A DNA stretch of 64,000 nt, taken from positions 104,711 to 168,710 of the forward strand of contig JAGTQZ010000003.1 of assembly GCA_018396705.1 (NCBI GenBank), read 5' to 3'. This DNA is from Candidatus Bathyarchaeota archaeon. Lineage in GTDB: Archaea; Thermoproteota; Bathyarchaeia; Bathyarchaeales; Bathycorpusculaceae. Position numbers and translations under genes: made by a program. Shown piece after piece: positions 25,431 to 35,166 of the stretch. Each line of letters starts with the position of its first letter. The first letter of the stretch is position 1. A model generated the notes under the pieces. It saw nothing but the letters and a program-made list of their open reading frames with translations, was not told the DNA's origin and made no database searches.

Positions 25431-26544
25431 ATTTAATTTCGCTCCTTCTGGCGTAAGCTTCTAAATCGAACCCTCTTAATCTCAGCCATTCTGCTGTTTT
25501 TCCAATTATAATAAGGGGCACCCTCTGTAAATGTTGCGGATTTTCAGCTCCTGTAAGAAACATCGCGTTCTTTAATTCTTCAATAAGAAAGCCCAACACT
25601 TTCCTGGTTTTCTTAACACCTCCTTCAACAACCGCTTGCAAAACTGGCTGAGCAAGACCTGCAAGGCTTGCTCCAAGAGCCAGTGCTTTAGCTGCGTCTA
25701 ATCCGCTGCGTATTCCCCCCGAAGCTATAACTGGGATGTTCACCGTTTGAGCTACTTCAACCACGCTTATTGCAGTGGGTATACCCCAATCCCAAAAAAC
25801 TTCACCTAATCTTCGACGGTGAAAGTTTCTTCCACCTTTTGCACGAAAAAACTCGACAGCCGCAAAACTCGTGCCACCAGTGCCACTTACATCTATGCCC
25901 TTTACACCTACGTTCTCAAGTTTTCTTGCCTCTTCGGCGGCTATCCCGGCACCAGTCTCTTTCACTATCACTGGCCTATCAAGTTCTTTGGCGATTTCCC
26001 CTATCTTTTCAAGGACGCCCCTAAAGCTTGTTTCACCCTCAGGCTGTACAGCTTCTTGAAGCGGGTTTAAATGTATTGCAATGGCATCCGCATCGATCAT
26101 TTCTACAGCTTTTCGTACCTCTTTAATGCCGTATCCACGAGTAAGCTGCACCCCACCTAAGTTCGCCACAATAAATGCTGTTGGCGCTTTTTTTCTAACG
26201 ATTGCAAAGGTTTTCTCAAGACGCTTGTCTTCCAGCGCGGCTCTCTGACTTCCCACACCCATCCCAAGACCAAGCTCCTCGACAACCGTGGCAATTACTG
26301 CATTTATTTTCCTTGCTTCACTTGTCCCACCAGTTATGGCGCTTACCATTATTGGCGCCGAAAACTTATGATTAAAAACTGTAGTGGACGTGTCTATTTT
26401 CTCTTTGTCTATTTCCGGCAATGCTCTGTGGACGAAGTGTACATCCTCAAATCCCGTGGTGTTCTTCTTCGACTGCACGTTATGAGTTGTTGCTATTCTA
26501 ATATGATCCGCTTTCCTTTTTTCAGTTTTCTCAGCCAACATCAT
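25420..26544 (-). CDS. fni: Isopentenyl-diphosphate delta-isomerase, type 2
   Basis: 374 residues of the FMN-dependent type 2 isomerase. Landmarks are the FEDVHFVHRALPEI N-terminal region, MVSAITGGTSEARKINAV, GVGSQRAALED, HLNPLQEAVQPEGETSF, VSGTGGTSFAAVE and VIASGGIRSGLDAAKALALG for FMN phosphate binding. It interconverts IPP and DMAPP. The ATG at 26544 overlaps the stop of isopentenyl phosphate kinase by 4 bp. Confidence 0.95.
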   Translation of the reverse strand: MMLAEKTEKRKADHIRIATTHNVQSKKNTTGFEDVHFVHRALPEIDKEKIDTSTTVFNHKFSAPIMVSAITGGTSEARKINAVIATVVEELGLGMGVGSQRAALEDKRLEKTFAIVRKKAPTAFIVANLGGVQLTRGYGIKEVRKAVEMIDADAIAIHLNPLQEAVQPEGETSFRGVLEKIGEIAKELDRPVIVKETGAGIAAEEARKLENVGVKGIDVSGTGGTSFAAVEFFRAKGGRNFHRRRLGEVFWDWGIPTAISVVEVAQTVNIPVIASGGIRSGLDAAKALALGASLAGLAQPVLQAVVEGGVKKTRKVLGFLIEELKNAMFLTGAENPQHLQRVPLIIIGKTAEWLRLRGFDLEAYARRSEIKFEH

Positions 26545-27356
26545 TCCTTCTCTATGATTGTGCCCTTAACTTTTTCTCCCCTAAGAGCTTTATAGAGATA
26601 TCTTGGTTTAGAAGCATTAACTATTAGAACACGAATTCCATGCTCTATAGCGGGTATAAGCTCTGCAATTTTGTTGGGCATACCACCAGTGACATCGCAA
26701 ACATTTGAAACACCTAATTTCCCCTGAACTCTTCTAAGTTCATCTAATGTCAAACGTTCAAACATTTTTGCGTTAACATTATTCTTTGGATCATCGTCAT
26801 ATAGGCCGTCTACATCCACACCTATCAAAATTTTTTCAGCGTCAAATTTTAAAGCCAGGAAAGAGGTTAGCTGGTCGCCTGACAATATTGTGAAGCCTAG
26901 TTCGGTGTCGAGGACAGCATCCCCGTAGAGGACTGGAATAAAACCCATCCTCATTAAAAGCCTTAACGGTGCATCTTCAAAACATGCTATTCTTCCATTT
27001 TTCGTCATTATACAGGAAGACGGTGTGACACTTACAGCTGGGATGCCCCGCCATATAAGGGCATCCATGAAAAGTCCATTAAGCACTGTCATAACATGGT
27101 GTGTTTCCGCGAATCCTATGATTTGGCTTTCGTTTTTGAAACCTTCTTTTATCGCATGTTTCTGAGCCGTGGGGTGACCGAAACTTCCCCCACCGTGAAC
27201 AATTATCAGGTTTTTGAGGTTTGCTTCAAGTATTTCGTCGGCTAGACGGCTTATTGCATCCATTCTAACTTCCATTTCTTTACTTTTATCTGTTATAACT
27301 GAACCACCTATTTTCAGAACAGTTGGTTTAGCTTGACTCAATTCTAACCCCTTCAT
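26541..27356 (-). CDS. ipk: Isopentenyl phosphate kinase
   Basis: 271 residues of the amino-acid-kinase fold: VLKIGGSVITDKSKEM, IIVHGGGSFGHPTAQKH (with the active-site His typical of IPK), and GVDVDGLYDDDPKNN. It phosphorylates isopentenyl phosphate to IPP, the last step of the archaeal mevalonate pathway. The longest frame starts at ATG 27356, overlapping mevalonate kinase by 29 bp. A TTG at 27341 after AAGGGG is also possible and would remove five residues. Confidence 0.94.
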   Translation of the reverse strand: MKGLELSQAKPTVLKIGGSVITDKSKEMEVRMDAISRLADEILEANLKNLIIVHGGGSFGHPTAQKHAIKEGFKNESQIIGFAETHHVMTVLNGLFMDALIWRGIPAVSVTPSSCIMTKNGRIACFEDAPLRLLMRMGFIPVLYGDAVLDTELGFTILSGDQLTSFLALKFDAEKILIGVDVDGLYDDDPKNNVNAKMFERLTLDELRRVQGKLGVSNVCDVTGGMPNKIAELIPAIEHGIRVLIVNASKPRYLYKALRGEKVKGTIIEKE

Positions 27357-28314
27357 CTGTCTTTTTAGCTATGAAGGCGTTGGCTCCGGCTCTCTGAACA
27401 GCCTCCAGAACTTTGTTAAGTTTATCTTTATATGCTAGGGCTATCATGCAGCCGCCACCACCCGCTCCGGTTAGTTTTGCGCCTAATGCCCCGGCTTTTT
27501 TGGCTGTGTTTATCAGCCACTCCAGAGATTCATCTGAAACTCCCAAGCCATATAACAACGCGTGGTTTATGTTCATTAATTCACCGAGAGTTTCCAGGTC
27601 TCCTTTTTTCAAGGCTTCAATAGCTTGTAAAACTATTTCGCGGGCAGCCCGCATCATTGGCTCAACAATTTGCGGATACTTATACTTCAACTCGCGAACT
27701 TTTTCAACTTGCACACGAGTTGACCTTTCAACACCCGTGTTGCCAATAACAAGGGGTACTTCAGTTTTAACCTCAAGGGGTTTAAACCCCGTGTCCAATT
27801 GAAATAGCATTGTTCCACCAAAAGTCGATATTGCAGGATCAACGCCGGAGGGGGTGCCGTGCATAATTTTTTCAGCCTCGAGGGCTATACGGAAAACATC
27901 TTCTTTTGACATTTTAATGTTTAACACCGCACTGACCGCTGCTGCAACGGCAGCAGCTACGGCTGCAGATGAACCTAAACCAGCGGCAACTGGTACTGTC
28001 GAATTGACTTCTACGGTTAAGCCAACTTTTTCTCCAGTTTTTTCTAAGACTTTTTCTACAGCGCATCTTATTGGTTCAAGTTTCATTTTAGCTTCTCGGG
28101 GTTCTCCTTTTTCCACTTTGATGTTGCTGTTTTCAAAAAAGGCTGACAAGCCAAGATTTTGTGAACATATAAGTAACTTTTTATCCTGTCTAGTTTCCAC
28201 TCTAGCGTAAGCTCTTTTATCGATAGCTAAGACGATGGCTGGTTCACCGTAAACAACGAAGTGCTCTCCGAAAATGATTACTTTTGCCGGAGCTGAAGCA
28301 ACAGCCGCCCCCAT
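27328..28314 (-). CDS. mvk: Mevalonate kinase
   Basis: 328 residues of the GHMP kinase family: SAPAKVIIFGEHFVVYGEPA at the N-terminus, VAAGLGSSAAVAAAV as the phosphate loop, GTPSGVDPAIST, and AKLTGAGGGGCMIAL at the C-terminus. It makes mevalonate 5-phosphate, the substrate of the aconitase-X dehydratase at 1912-3521. No phosphomevalonate kinase or diphosphomevalonate decarboxylase is seen, consistent with the archaeal branch. Confidence 0.95.
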   Translation of the reverse strand: MGAAVASAPAKVIIFGEHFVVYGEPAIVLAIDKRAYARVETRQDKKLLICSQNLGLSAFFENSNIKVEKGEPREAKMKLEPIRCAVEKVLEKTGEKVGLTVEVNSTVPVAAGLGSSAAVAAAVAAAVSAVLNIKMSKEDVFRIALEAEKIMHGTPSGVDPAISTFGGTMLFQLDTGFKPLEVKTEVPLVIGNTGVERSTRVQVEKVRELKYKYPQIVEPMMRAAREIVLQAIEALKKGDLETLGELMNINHALLYGLGVSDESLEWLINTAKKAGALGAKLTGAGGGGCMIALAYKDKLNKVLEAVQRAGANAFIAKKTDEGVRIESS

Positions 28315-28322
28315 GCTAAACC

Positions 28323-29174
28323 CTATTTTGTAAATTGCATGGCGGCATACCCAACAACGGCTGAGTAGTCGCCACTAACATCTCCACTGGTTTTGTAACA
28401 TAATAATTTTGCTTCTTTCACCCCTAAAACCTTTGCAGCCGTGATGAGAGCAGCTATAGGGCCGTAGCCACACGCGGTGATTCGATGTTCTTCGATGATC
28501 GAATAAAACTTCGCTTCATCCATTTTTTCGACAGCTTGAAGGGCAAGCTTGTCCTTTCGTTCCGCCACTTTATGCGGCTCGTAGTGAGTCATATCCGAAG
28601 AAGCGATTATCACAGCGTTTTTCCCAGCCAAAACTTTAGCCGTAGCCTGTCCAACCTCCATAGAGGAGTGTAAATCCTGCATTAAAAAGCAGATGGGCAC
28701 AATCCTAAATCTTGAACCGAAAAGATACTGCAAAAAAGGAAGTTGGACTTCAATTGAATGTTCATAACGATGAGCAACCTCGTCGACATCTACAATGCGG
28801 GACTCCCTTACAATCTGGTCAGCTGTATCAGCATCAACTTCAACGTCACCAAGGGGGGTGCGCCAAACACCTTCATTCATGATGGCTAGGGCGCTTCCAT
28901 AACCCGTGTGATTAGGCCCAAAAAGAACCACGACGTCTGGTTTACCATCCAACGCCAAACTGTAATACGCATGGGCTGCGACCGGACCAGAATACATGTA
29001 CCCCGCATGAGGACAAACAAGCCCGATTATATGTCGAGCTCCAGCCTCGGCAACGGATGGAATCTTTCCAGGCCCAAGTTCATGCAGAAAGCATTTCTCA
29101 ATCTGTCTTTTTAAGGCTTCAGCTGTTCCAGCATAGAAGGCTCCAGCCTGACATGGGTATCGAACCCTAGCCAC
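28323..29174 (-). CDS. MEMO-family protein (AmmeMemoRadiSam protein B)
   Basis: About 283 residues beginning ARVRYPCQAGAFYAGTAEAL, followed by LVCPHAGYMYSGPVAAHAYY, VVLFGPNHTGYGSALAIM, HRYEHSIEVQLPFLQYLFG and ASSDMTHYEPHKVA. The conserved His residues form a putative metal site related to extradiol dioxygenases. The physiological reaction in archaea is unsettled. I take the GTG at 29174, four bases after the S2 stop. The longer frame to 29270 would read through the end of S2 and does not match the family N-terminus. Its place between rpsB and mvk is common in archaea. Confidence 0.88.
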   Translation of the reverse strand: MARVRYPCQAGAFYAGTAEALKRQIEKCFLHELGPGKIPSVAEAGARHIIGLVCPHAGYMYSGPVAAHAYYSLALDGKPDVVVLFGPNHTGYGSALAIMNEGVWRTPLGDVEVDADTADQIVRESRIVDVDEVAHRYEHSIEVQLPFLQYLFGSRFRIVPICFLMQDLHSSMEVGQATAKVLAGKNAVIIASSDMTHYEPHKVAERKDKLALQAVEKMDEAKFYSIIEEHRITACGYGPIAALITAAKVLGVKEAKLLCYKTSGDVSGDYSAVVGYAAMQFTK

Positions 29175-29178
29175 TATG

Positions 29179-29856
29179 TTAGCTGCCCTCCTCCTCTTTG
29201 GAGATCTTAGCCTCAAAATCCTCAATGGACAGCGATGGATCTTTATCTGGTGGAAGCTCTCCTCTTTCACGAAGCACTTGTCTAGCTAGAAGCCAGTATA
29301 TAACGGCAAGCGCTCTTCTTCCCTTGTTGTTTGTTGGAATCACTAAATCCACTCCGGAAAAATCGTTGTCAGTGCTGCATAAGGCCACAACTGGAATACC
29401 AACAGAAGCAGCCTCTTTTACGGCTTGAAAGTCCGCTCTCGGGTCGGAGACTATTAGAACGTCGGGTTCAATACGGTTTGGATATAAAGGGTTAGACAGC
29501 AGTCCTGGAATAAAACGCCCTATAACAGGCGTTGCGCCTGTCAATTCACAGAATTTTCTGACAGGTTCTTGAGCGTAAAGTCTCGCTGCCGCAGCCACTA
29601 TTCTAGAAGGGTTAAACCTTGCTAAGAATTTAGCCGTAACCCGTATTCGTTCATCTGTTTTTTTAACGTCTAGCACAAATAGTCCGTCTGGTCTAACACG
29701 ATATATGAATTGTTCCATATCTTTCGTTTTCATTCTTGTTCCTATGTGTATCCCAGCTGACAGCAACGTGTCCCGAGGTAGTAAAAGTTCTTCTTCTGCG
29801 CTAACGCTGGTTTCTTCCTCGAATTTCTCTTTTTTCGCCTCCCCTTCAGCCGTCAA
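29179..29856 (-). CDS. rpsB: Ribosomal protein S2
   Basis: 225 residues with [20 protein letters not shown] near the start, [20 protein letters not shown], and [13 protein letters not shown] plus [20 protein letters not shown]. It is an archaeal S2 of the small subunit. The TTG at 29856 follows GGGGTG at good spacing. An acidic N-terminal extension and an acidic C-terminus are visible. It is co-directional with enolase, 16 bp upstream. Confidence 0.94.
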   Translation of the reverse strand: MTAEGEAKKEKFEEETSVSAEEELLLPRDTLLSAGIHIGTRMKTKDMEQFIYRVRPDGLFVLDVKKTDERIRVTAKFLARFNPSRIVAAAARLYAQEPVRKFCELTGATPVIGRFIPGLLSNPLYPNRIEPDVLIVSDPRADFQAVKEAASVGIPVVALCSTDNDFSGVDLVIPTNNKGRRALAVIYWLLARQVLRERGELPPDKDPSLSIEDFEAKISKEEEGS

Positions 29857-29872
29857 TTTCTACACCCCATTT

Positions 29873-31126
29873 TTATAACATTCGGAGCTCAGCCATTTTA
29901 GCTCTGTCTCCTAAGAATTCCTCCACCCTTATTAATTCGTTTATCTTCGCTATTCTAGCCCCTTCAACCACACCAGTTTTTATGATTGGACATTTAAAGG
30001 CTACAGCCAAATGAGCTATGTGCCAGTCACAGGTGTCTCCTGAACGGTGAGATATAACCGGGATACATCCAGCTCTTTTAGCTGTTTCGATTGTTTCCAA
30101 AGCATCTGTTAAGGTGCCAACCTGATTCACCTTTATTATGACAGCATTGGCGGCATGCATCTTAATTCCATGGGTTAACCTCTCATTGTTTGTAACGAAA
30201 AGGTCGTCTCCGCAAACCAAACAGTTTTTCAATTTTTTTGTCAATTCCGCAAAGCTTTCATAGTCTTCCTCATGAAAGGGGTCTTCAATGTAAGCCAAAT
30301 GATATTTTTCGACGATTTGACGGATAAACTCTAATTGCTCCCCAGAGTCTAGTTCTTTGCCTTCCCTCTGATATACGTACTTTTTAATTTTGCCATTCCA
30401 AAGGGTGGACGCTGCTGCGTCAACGCCGGGGCTACATTTAAAGTTAACTTCATTGCTAACTTCTTCGCAAGTTTGTGTTAAGATTTCCAATGCATCAAGG
30501 TTTGTGATGTTAGCTGTCCATGCGCCTTCGTCGCTTTTTCCGTGGCCGAACAATTTATCCTTCTTTTCCAGAAGGTCTCCAATTTTCCTGTGAACTGTGA
30601 TGTTCGCTTTTGCTGCTTCTATGAAGGAGTCGGCGCCATGCGGTAGAACCAGAAACTCTTGAAAGTCTGGAGCCTTGCCACTCGTGTGGCTTCCACCACT
30701 AATAACGTTTCCAAGAGGATATGGAAGCTCACGGGCAGCATAGCCGCCCAAATACTGGAATAGAGGAATACCGTAAGAATTGGCTGCGGCTTCCGCATTC
30801 GCCAAAGAGACCGCGAAGGCTGTGTTTCCTCCTATTATCCTAAAATCCTTTGTGTTGTCTATTTCATGAAGAATTCGGTCTATTTCCTCTTGAAAGTCGG
30901 CGTTCAATCCTATAAGTTCTGGAGCCACAAGCTCTTCAACCTTTTTTATTGCCTCATCCACCCCGCCTTGAGGGAAATATACAACCTCGGCTTTGCCGCG
31001 GCTTTTTCCGGCTGGAGCGGATGCCCTTCCAAACCCAGAGTTAGTGATTACATCAACTTCTATTGTCTCTTCGCCCCGGCTATTGAAAACTTTTCTGGCG
31101 ATAACGTCTTCAATAACTGTGGACAT
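29873..31126 (-). CDS. eno: Enolase
   Basis: 417 residues. N-terminal VIARKVFNSRGEETIEVDVI, then GNVISGGSHTSGKAPDFQEF; the catalytic barrel has YIEDPFHEEDYESFAELTKK, VCGDDLFVTN, IIKVNQVGTLTDALETI and the HRSGDT loop. It dehydrates 2-phosphoglycerate to phosphoenolpyruvate in glycolysis and gluconeogenesis. It sits in the ribosomal/RNA polymerase operon between rpoN and rpsB, as in many archaea. The rpoK gene that often accompanies it is absent here. Confidence 0.96.
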   Translation of the reverse strand: MSTVIEDVIARKVFNSRGEETIEVDVITNSGFGRASAPAGKSRGKAEVVYFPQGGVDEAIKKVEELVAPELIGLNADFQEEIDRILHEIDNTKDFRIIGGNTAFAVSLANAEAAANSYGIPLFQYLGGYAARELPYPLGNVISGGSHTSGKAPDFQEFLVLPHGADSFIEAAKANITVHRKIGDLLEKKDKLFGHGKSDEGAWTANITNLDALEILTQTCEEVSNEVNFKCSPGVDAAASTLWNGKIKKYVYQREGKELDSGEQLEFIRQIVEKYHLAYIEDPFHEEDYESFAELTKKLKNCLVCGDDLFVTNNERLTHGIKMHAANAVIIKVNQVGTLTDALETIETAKRAGCIPVISHRSGDTCDWHIAHLAVAFKCPIIKTGVVEGARIAKINELIRVEEFLGDRAKMAELRML

Positions 31127-31144
31127 ACCACAAATTCCCCGCGA

Positions 31145-31384
31145 TTACTCTTGGTAATAGTAGTTTCTAGCCTCCTTTCTCTTCTCAGCCTCTCTATAAA
31201 AACGTAAAACCTCATCTATAATTTCAACATGAGAGAGAAGCATACGACGACAACAATACCTCTTAATTCCCAAGCTGTCTAAAACGTCGCTAGCATCCTC
31301 ACCAGTTTTTACTCTCCGCGCAAACTCCTCCCACTTATCTCCAATAAGTTTGCCACATGTGAAACATCTTACAGGTATGATCAT
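31145..31384 (-). CDS. rpoN: RNA polymerase subunit N (Rpb10)
   Basis: 79 residues from ATG 31384: [20 protein letters not shown], then [16 protein letters not shown]. The CFTCGK and CC pairs bind zinc, as in Rpb10. GGAGG stands six bases before this ATG. The same frame is open further upstream through the end of the S9 gene, but that extension is not part of the family. The subunit helps assemble the D/L/N/P platform of RNA polymerase. Confidence 0.94.
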   Translation of the reverse strand: MIIPVRCFTCGKLIGDKWEEFARRVKTGEDASDVLDSLGIKRYCCRRMLLSHVEIIDEVLRFYREAEKRKEARNYYYQE

Positions 31385-31397
31385 ATAAGTCCTCCAT

Positions 31398-31811
31398 TTA
31401 CCTATAGCTTTTCTGATCTCGCGCTCTCGCACCGGGTCCTCCAAATTTTTTAGGCTCTTTTCTTCTGGGGTCTCCAACAACCATAGTTCTGTCATACTCA
31501 ATGAAAGCTGTTCGCAGTTGCGCACTTTTCGTCCATTTCAATAAGGCGTTTGCGATGGCCATTCTGGCCGCCTCTGCTTGTCCCATGTATCCGCCACCCC
31601 ATACTTTTACGTCTATGTCCAGTTGTTTCCAAACCTCGTCTCCAGCCTGGATAAGTGGCTCCATTATTTTTTGGCGGGCAATTTCAGGCTCGTAGATCTC
31701 TAAGGGTGTTTTATTGATTCTTATTCTACCTATTCCTGGTTTAACGATGGCTCTTGCTATAGCTGTTTTTCTTTTCCCGCTGACAACCAAAACCCTTTTT
31801 GCCATTGGCAT
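31398..31811 (-). CDS. rpsI: Ribosomal protein S9
   Basis: 137 residues with [20 protein letters not shown] at the start, [20 protein letters not shown], and the terminal [20 protein letters not shown] region followed by a basic tail whose Lys/Arg contact tRNA in the P site. The ATG at 31811 follows GGAGAG; an ATG two codons later is also possible. It lies between L13 and RpoN, as is usual. Confidence 0.95.
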   Translation of the reverse strand: MPMAKRVLVVSGKRKTAIARAIVKPGIGRIRINKTPLEIYEPEIARQKIMEPLIQAGDEVWKQLDIDVKVWGGGYMGQAEAARMAIANALLKWTKSAQLRTAFIEYDRTMVVGDPRRKEPKKFGGPGARARDQKSYR

Positions 31812-31814
31812 ATT

Positions 31815-32252
31815 TTACTCTCCGCTCCAGCCTATTTCTTTTGCAAATTCTCCAAGAGTAAAGTAGGAGCATGTTAACTTTTTGGCTTGAGCCTCCTCAA
31901 TGGTTTCCATCTTTACATTTTTAAGTTCTTCTGGAACACCTATGAAAACCCTTAATCTTTTGAAGGCTTGTTTGCCTTTAGGCTGTTTATACGGAAGCAT
32001 ACCCCTGACGGTTTTTCTCAAAATTCTGTCAGGCCTCCTATAGTGGAAGGGACCTTTCCCAGGGTAGCCTACCTCAAGAAATTCCTTTGCCTCTGCCACC
32101 TTGCTTTTCTTTTTGCCGGAAATTACTGCTTTTTCAGCGTTTACAACAGCTATTTTCTCGCCTTTTAAAAGGCGTTTAGCTATTATACTTGCCATCCTTC
32201 CAAGAATAAGTCCGTCAGCATTTATCACCGTGAACTCCTTCAGCTCCTCCAT
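31815..32252 (-). CDS. rplM: Ribosomal protein L13
   Basis: 145 residues. INADGLILGRMASIIAKRLL, VVNAEKAVISGKK, and RRPDRILRKTVRGMLPYKQP followed by GKQAFKRLRVFIG form the L13 signature. It is an early-assembling protein of the large subunit. The stop is 3 bp from the S9 start, and the start is 7 bp after the L18e stop. Confidence 0.95.
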   Translation of the reverse strand: MEELKEFTVINADGLILGRMASIIAKRLLKGEKIAVVNAEKAVISGKKKSKVAEAKEFLEVGYPGKGPFHYRRPDRILRKTVRGMLPYKQPKGKQAFKRLRVFIGVPEELKNVKMETIEEAQAKKLTCSYFTLGEFAKEIGWSGE

Positions 32253-32259
32253 TCCAGCT

Positions 32260-32622
32260 TCACCCTATAATCTTGACATTTGAACCTTTCGGATTTTTCT
32301 TGACAAGCTCATGTATGGTGAGACATTTTCCCTTTGCATTCTCTATTTTATGTTTAGCCTTTTCCGAGAAAGCGAAGGCTGCAACCGTTACTGGATGGTT
32401 TAACTCACCTGCGCCTAAAACCTTGCCGGGAACAACAACAGTCTCGTTCTTGTCGGTGTACCGGTTTATTCGACTTATGTTAACGGCTATTCGTCGTCTC
32501 CTAGCAGCCGCCAGTTTCTCAGCTATAGTTTTCCATATTGCCGCTTTTTGTTCGCGGCTTTGCCTCTTAAGAAAGCGAATAAGTTCTACAAGCTCCGGAT
32601 TTGTCGCTTTAACTTCTTTCAA
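32260..32622 (-). CDS. rpl18e: Ribosomal protein L18e
   Basis: About 120 residues: KATNPELVELIRFLKRQSRE, AAARRRRIAVNISRINRYTD and VVPGKVLGAGELNHPVTVAA are L18e landmarks. I choose the TTG at 32622 because GAGGTG lies six bases upstream and homologues begin at this point; an ATG at 32649 would add nine residues inside rpoD. The gene overlaps the end of rpoD by 14 bp. Confidence 0.92.
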   Translation of the reverse strand: MKEVKATNPELVELIRFLKRQSREQKAAIWKTIAEKLAAARRRRIAVNISRINRYTDKNETVVVPGKVLGAGELNHPVTVAAFAFSEKAKHKIENAKGKCLTIHELVKKNPKGSNVKIIG

Positions 32623-33433
32623 GCTTTTGCACCTCGATTTGGGATGCAAATTCTTTCAGTTGTTTCTCCAAAATTTTCACAGCTTCAACCATTATTCTCT
32701 CTGGTGGAAGGCTCCCGGTGGATTCCAAGTTGAATATGAAAGCATTTTTCTCCCATTCAACTTTTATTGCCGGAGGTTCTTTTGGACAGACATCAGCACA
32801 GTCATTGCATAAGGTACAAGCAAATAACTCGCGAACTTCTATTTTGCCCTCCCTTTTTGTTAGGACTTTTCTGGGGCAGATGTTAACGCATTCTCCACAG
32901 GCGTCACAGTTTTGGCTGTTAATCTCTATCTTTGGTAGATACTTGTATGTGCATGTAGAGACAGGTTGCCACTTAGCGTGGTTTTTGCCTTTCCCCAGTC
33001 TTGCGTAGGCTTCAAGCCTCAGCCTTTGCCCTTTTGCAAGTTTAACAATTGGGATTTTATCGCTTATTGGCACTATGCTTGGGTTTTCAGAAACAAGTTC
33101 ACCGGAATACACCGTCACTGTTTCATCTTTCGCTTCTCGATCCAATGTGAGGGTGACTCTGCATAGGTTGCATCCAAACTCGCTTTTGCACGTGCATTCT
33201 TCTGGAAGATTGTAGCCGTCAAGATCCGTTTTTAATGGTATAAGCCCAAGTCTGTGGGCTATAATCTCATCATGTAACACGGATGAATTTTCAATAATGA
33301 CCACTTCATCAATCGCCATACACGGGACTTCTGCCAAAACGTTTCTTCTCAAAGCGTTGACATACGGCGTGTCCACTCCTTTTATCAAAAGACTCATAGT
33401 GTTTTCGTCTTTTCCCAACACTTTTATTTCCAC
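32609..33433 (-). CDS. rpoD: RNA polymerase subunit D with two [4Fe-4S] motifs
   Basis: 274 residues, the archaeal Rpb3-like platform subunit. The assembly domain has DTPYVNALRRNVLAEVPCMA and HRLGLIPLKTDL. A ferredoxin-like insert carries two complete CxxCxxCxxxCP motifs, with cysteines at 176, 179, 182, 186 and 206, 209, 212, 216. Further cysteines at 80, 82, 88 and 91 could form another metal site. The start is a GTG at 33433. The Fe-S domain is known in several archaeal lineages and affects D-L dimer stability. Confidence 0.95.
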   Translation of the reverse strand: MEIKVLGKDENTMSLLIKGVDTPYVNALRRNVLAEVPCMAIDEVVIIENSSVLHDEIIAHRLGLIPLKTDLDGYNLPEECTCKSEFGCNLCRVTLTLDREAKDETVTVYSGELVSENPSIVPISDKIPIVKLAKGQRLRLEAYARLGKGKNHAKWQPVSTCTYKYLPKIEINSQNCDACGECVNICPRKVLTKREGKIEVRELFACTLCNDCADVCPKEPPAIKVEWEKNAFIFNLESTGSLPPERIMVEAVKILEKQLKEFASQIEVQKLERS

Positions 33434-33548
33434 TTGAAGTTAACCCACCGTAAGTATGCGTTTAACCGCAGATGCCGTTGAATAGAGTACCAGTGCATTA
33501 TTTCAATTTTTCTATGAGTTGCATGAAACCTACTCAAAAATAAATGTT

Positions 33549-33971
33549 TTAGACTCTTCTACCTCTTCTGCCGCCAGGTCTGCGTGTGCCGTCGTGAGGT
33601 ATGGGCGTAACCTCTTCTATGCGACCTATGCGGAAACCAGCCCGTGCGAGGGCCCTTATAGCTGCTTGGGCACCTGGTCCCGGTGTTCTAGGTCCAGGTC
33701 CTCCTGGTGCTCGCACTTTTATGTGGATGGCTGTTATCCCTTTGTCTTTGGCTATTTCTGCCGCTGCGGTGGCTGCACGCATGGCTGCATATGGCGAAGA
33801 CTCCAGTCTATCGGCTTTTACGAACATTCCCCCAGATGTACGAGCTATGGTTTCTGCCCCTGAAAGGTCGGTTATGTGCACTATTGTGTTATTGTAGGAA
33901 CTGTAAATGTGAGCTACACCCCACTTTTCAGTTTTCTTTGCTGTGGACACGGTTCCACCACTGCTACTCAT
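33549..33971 (-). CDS. rps11: Ribosomal protein S11
   Basis: About 140 residues: [20 protein letters not shown], then [40 protein letters not shown] and the C-terminal [20 protein letters not shown]. These match archaeal S11 of the small-subunit platform. The ATG at 33971 follows AGGTGA; a GTG at 33977 in the same frame overlaps the end of S4. Confidence 0.96.
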   Translation of the reverse strand: MSSSGGTVSTAKKTEKWGVAHIYSSYNNTIVHITDLSGAETIARTSGGMFVKADRLESSPYAAMRAATAAAEIAKDKGITAIHIKVRAPGGPGPRTPGPGAQAAIRALARAGFRIGRIEEVTPIPHDGTRRPGGRRGRRV

Positions 33972-33973
33972 TT

Positions 33974-34546
33974 TCACTCTTCACCTCTCACCGTTTCAGA
34001 TTTTCCCTCTTTTGCCGTGACTGCCGGAGTAACTGCAATTATTTGGCGTATTGGATGGTTCGGGTTAGCCAATGGACTGTCAGGTGAATAACCCACCTTA
34101 TCTTCTTCTCTCGTTACCAAGTAACTCGGCACTGTTACACGCTGTCCTCCTATAACTATGTGCCCATGAGTTATGAGTTGGCGAGCTTGATAGATTGTTT
34201 TAGCCAGTCCTTTTCTGAAAACTATTGTTTGAAGGCGACGTTCAAGGATATCCTCAACAGTCAAGTCGAGAACGTCGTCTAAAACCGCTGTTTCATGAAT
34301 TATGCCCAGTTTTTTTAAACGAGATAGTAGTTCTTCCTCCATTTTTTTCCTTTCCTCGGGAGGTTTACCTATAAGTGAGCGGGCTATACCTCTAAACTTT
34401 GAGAGCATAGTTTTATGACGCCATAATTCGCGTTTATTCCTTAAACCATACTGCCCCAAAAGTTTAAGCTCTTCTTGCAAAACATCCGTACGCCATGGAA
34501 AGCGTGGAGTTTCATACTTTTTCTTCTGTTTTTTAGGATCGCCCAT
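33974..34546 (-). CDS. rps4: Ribosomal protein S4
   Basis: 190 residues. The N-terminal [40 protein letters not shown] and the S4 RNA-binding domain ([40 protein letters not shown]) identify it. It is a primary 16S rRNA binder. The ATG at 34546 is 2 bp after the S13 stop. Confidence 0.96.
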   Translation of the reverse strand: MGDPKKQKKKYETPRFPWRTDVLQEELKLLGQYGLRNKRELWRHKTMLSKFRGIARSLIGKPPEERKKMEEELLSRLKKLGIIHETAVLDDVLDLTVEDILERRLQTIVFRKGLAKTIYQARQLITHGHIVIGGQRVTVPSYLVTREEDKVGYSPDSPLANPNHPIRQIIAVTPAVTAKEGKSETVRGEE

Positions 34547-34548
34547 GG

Positions 34549-35040
34549 CTACTTGCCACCTCCTCCCCCTCCCGCTTTAGCCGCCGTCTTCTTTTTGACT
34601 CCAACGGTCTTACCAGTTCTTCCCGTGGTTCTTGTTCTCTGCCCCCTGACTTTTAAACCATAGGCATGCCTATAGCCCCGCCAAGATTTTATTTCCTTCA
34701 TTTTTTCAATATCCATTTTTGTTCTCAAGATTAGGTCCGCACTTATGAGGTGCATATTCTTTCCAGTTTCCAAGTCCTTTCGTCGATTGAGAAGCCAGCC
34801 GGGCAAGCCATGTTTTCCAGGGTCTTTTATTATTCCTTCTATCCTTTCAACTTCAGCCTCTGTTAGGAAACCTGCCCTCATGTGGGGGTCGATTCCGGCC
34901 TTCTTAAGTATGGCATGGGCCAAGTTTAGGCTTATGCCCTTAATTTTTCTTAAGGCATATGGAACCTTCAAAGTGCCATCTATATCTGCATCTATTATTC
35001 TTAGTATGTGACGGAATTCTCTGGCTGCTTGACTTGCCAT
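34549..35040 (-). CDS. rps13: Ribosomal protein S13
   Basis: 163 residues, first gene of the S13-S4-S11-RpoD block. [40 protein letters not shown], and [20 protein letters not shown] are S13 features; the tail is basic and ends in a glycine run. On the minus strand an AGTTTAAATA element near 35091-35100, preceded by a GGAAA-like BRE, is a likely promoter for the operon. Confidence 0.96.
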   Translation of the reverse strand: MASQAAREFRHILRIIDADIDGTLKVPYALRKIKGISLNLAHAILKKAGIDPHMRAGFLTEAEVERIEGIIKDPGKHGLPGWLLNRRKDLETGKNMHLISADLILRTKMDIEKMKEIKSWRGYRHAYGLKVRGQRTRTTGRTGKTVGVKKKTAAKAGGGGGGK

Positions 35041-35166
35041 TTAAAGCCATCCATACCTTTTTATAGCAAACTTAGAAGTAAACCGCTTTTTATTTAAACT
35101 TTCCTAGTCCAATAGAACCGAAAAACACTTAACACGCACCCTAGAAGATTTAAATTTGAACCTGAA

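Noticed and set aside
29175..29270. Longer MEMO protein starting inside rpsB
   Set aside because: The extra residues are basic and unlike MEMO proteins; they are the S2 coding region read in another frame.
31385..31525. Upstream extension of the RpoN reading frame
   Set aside because: It overlaps the end of the S9 gene in another frame, and the Rpb10 family starts at ATG 31384, which has its own ribosome-binding site.
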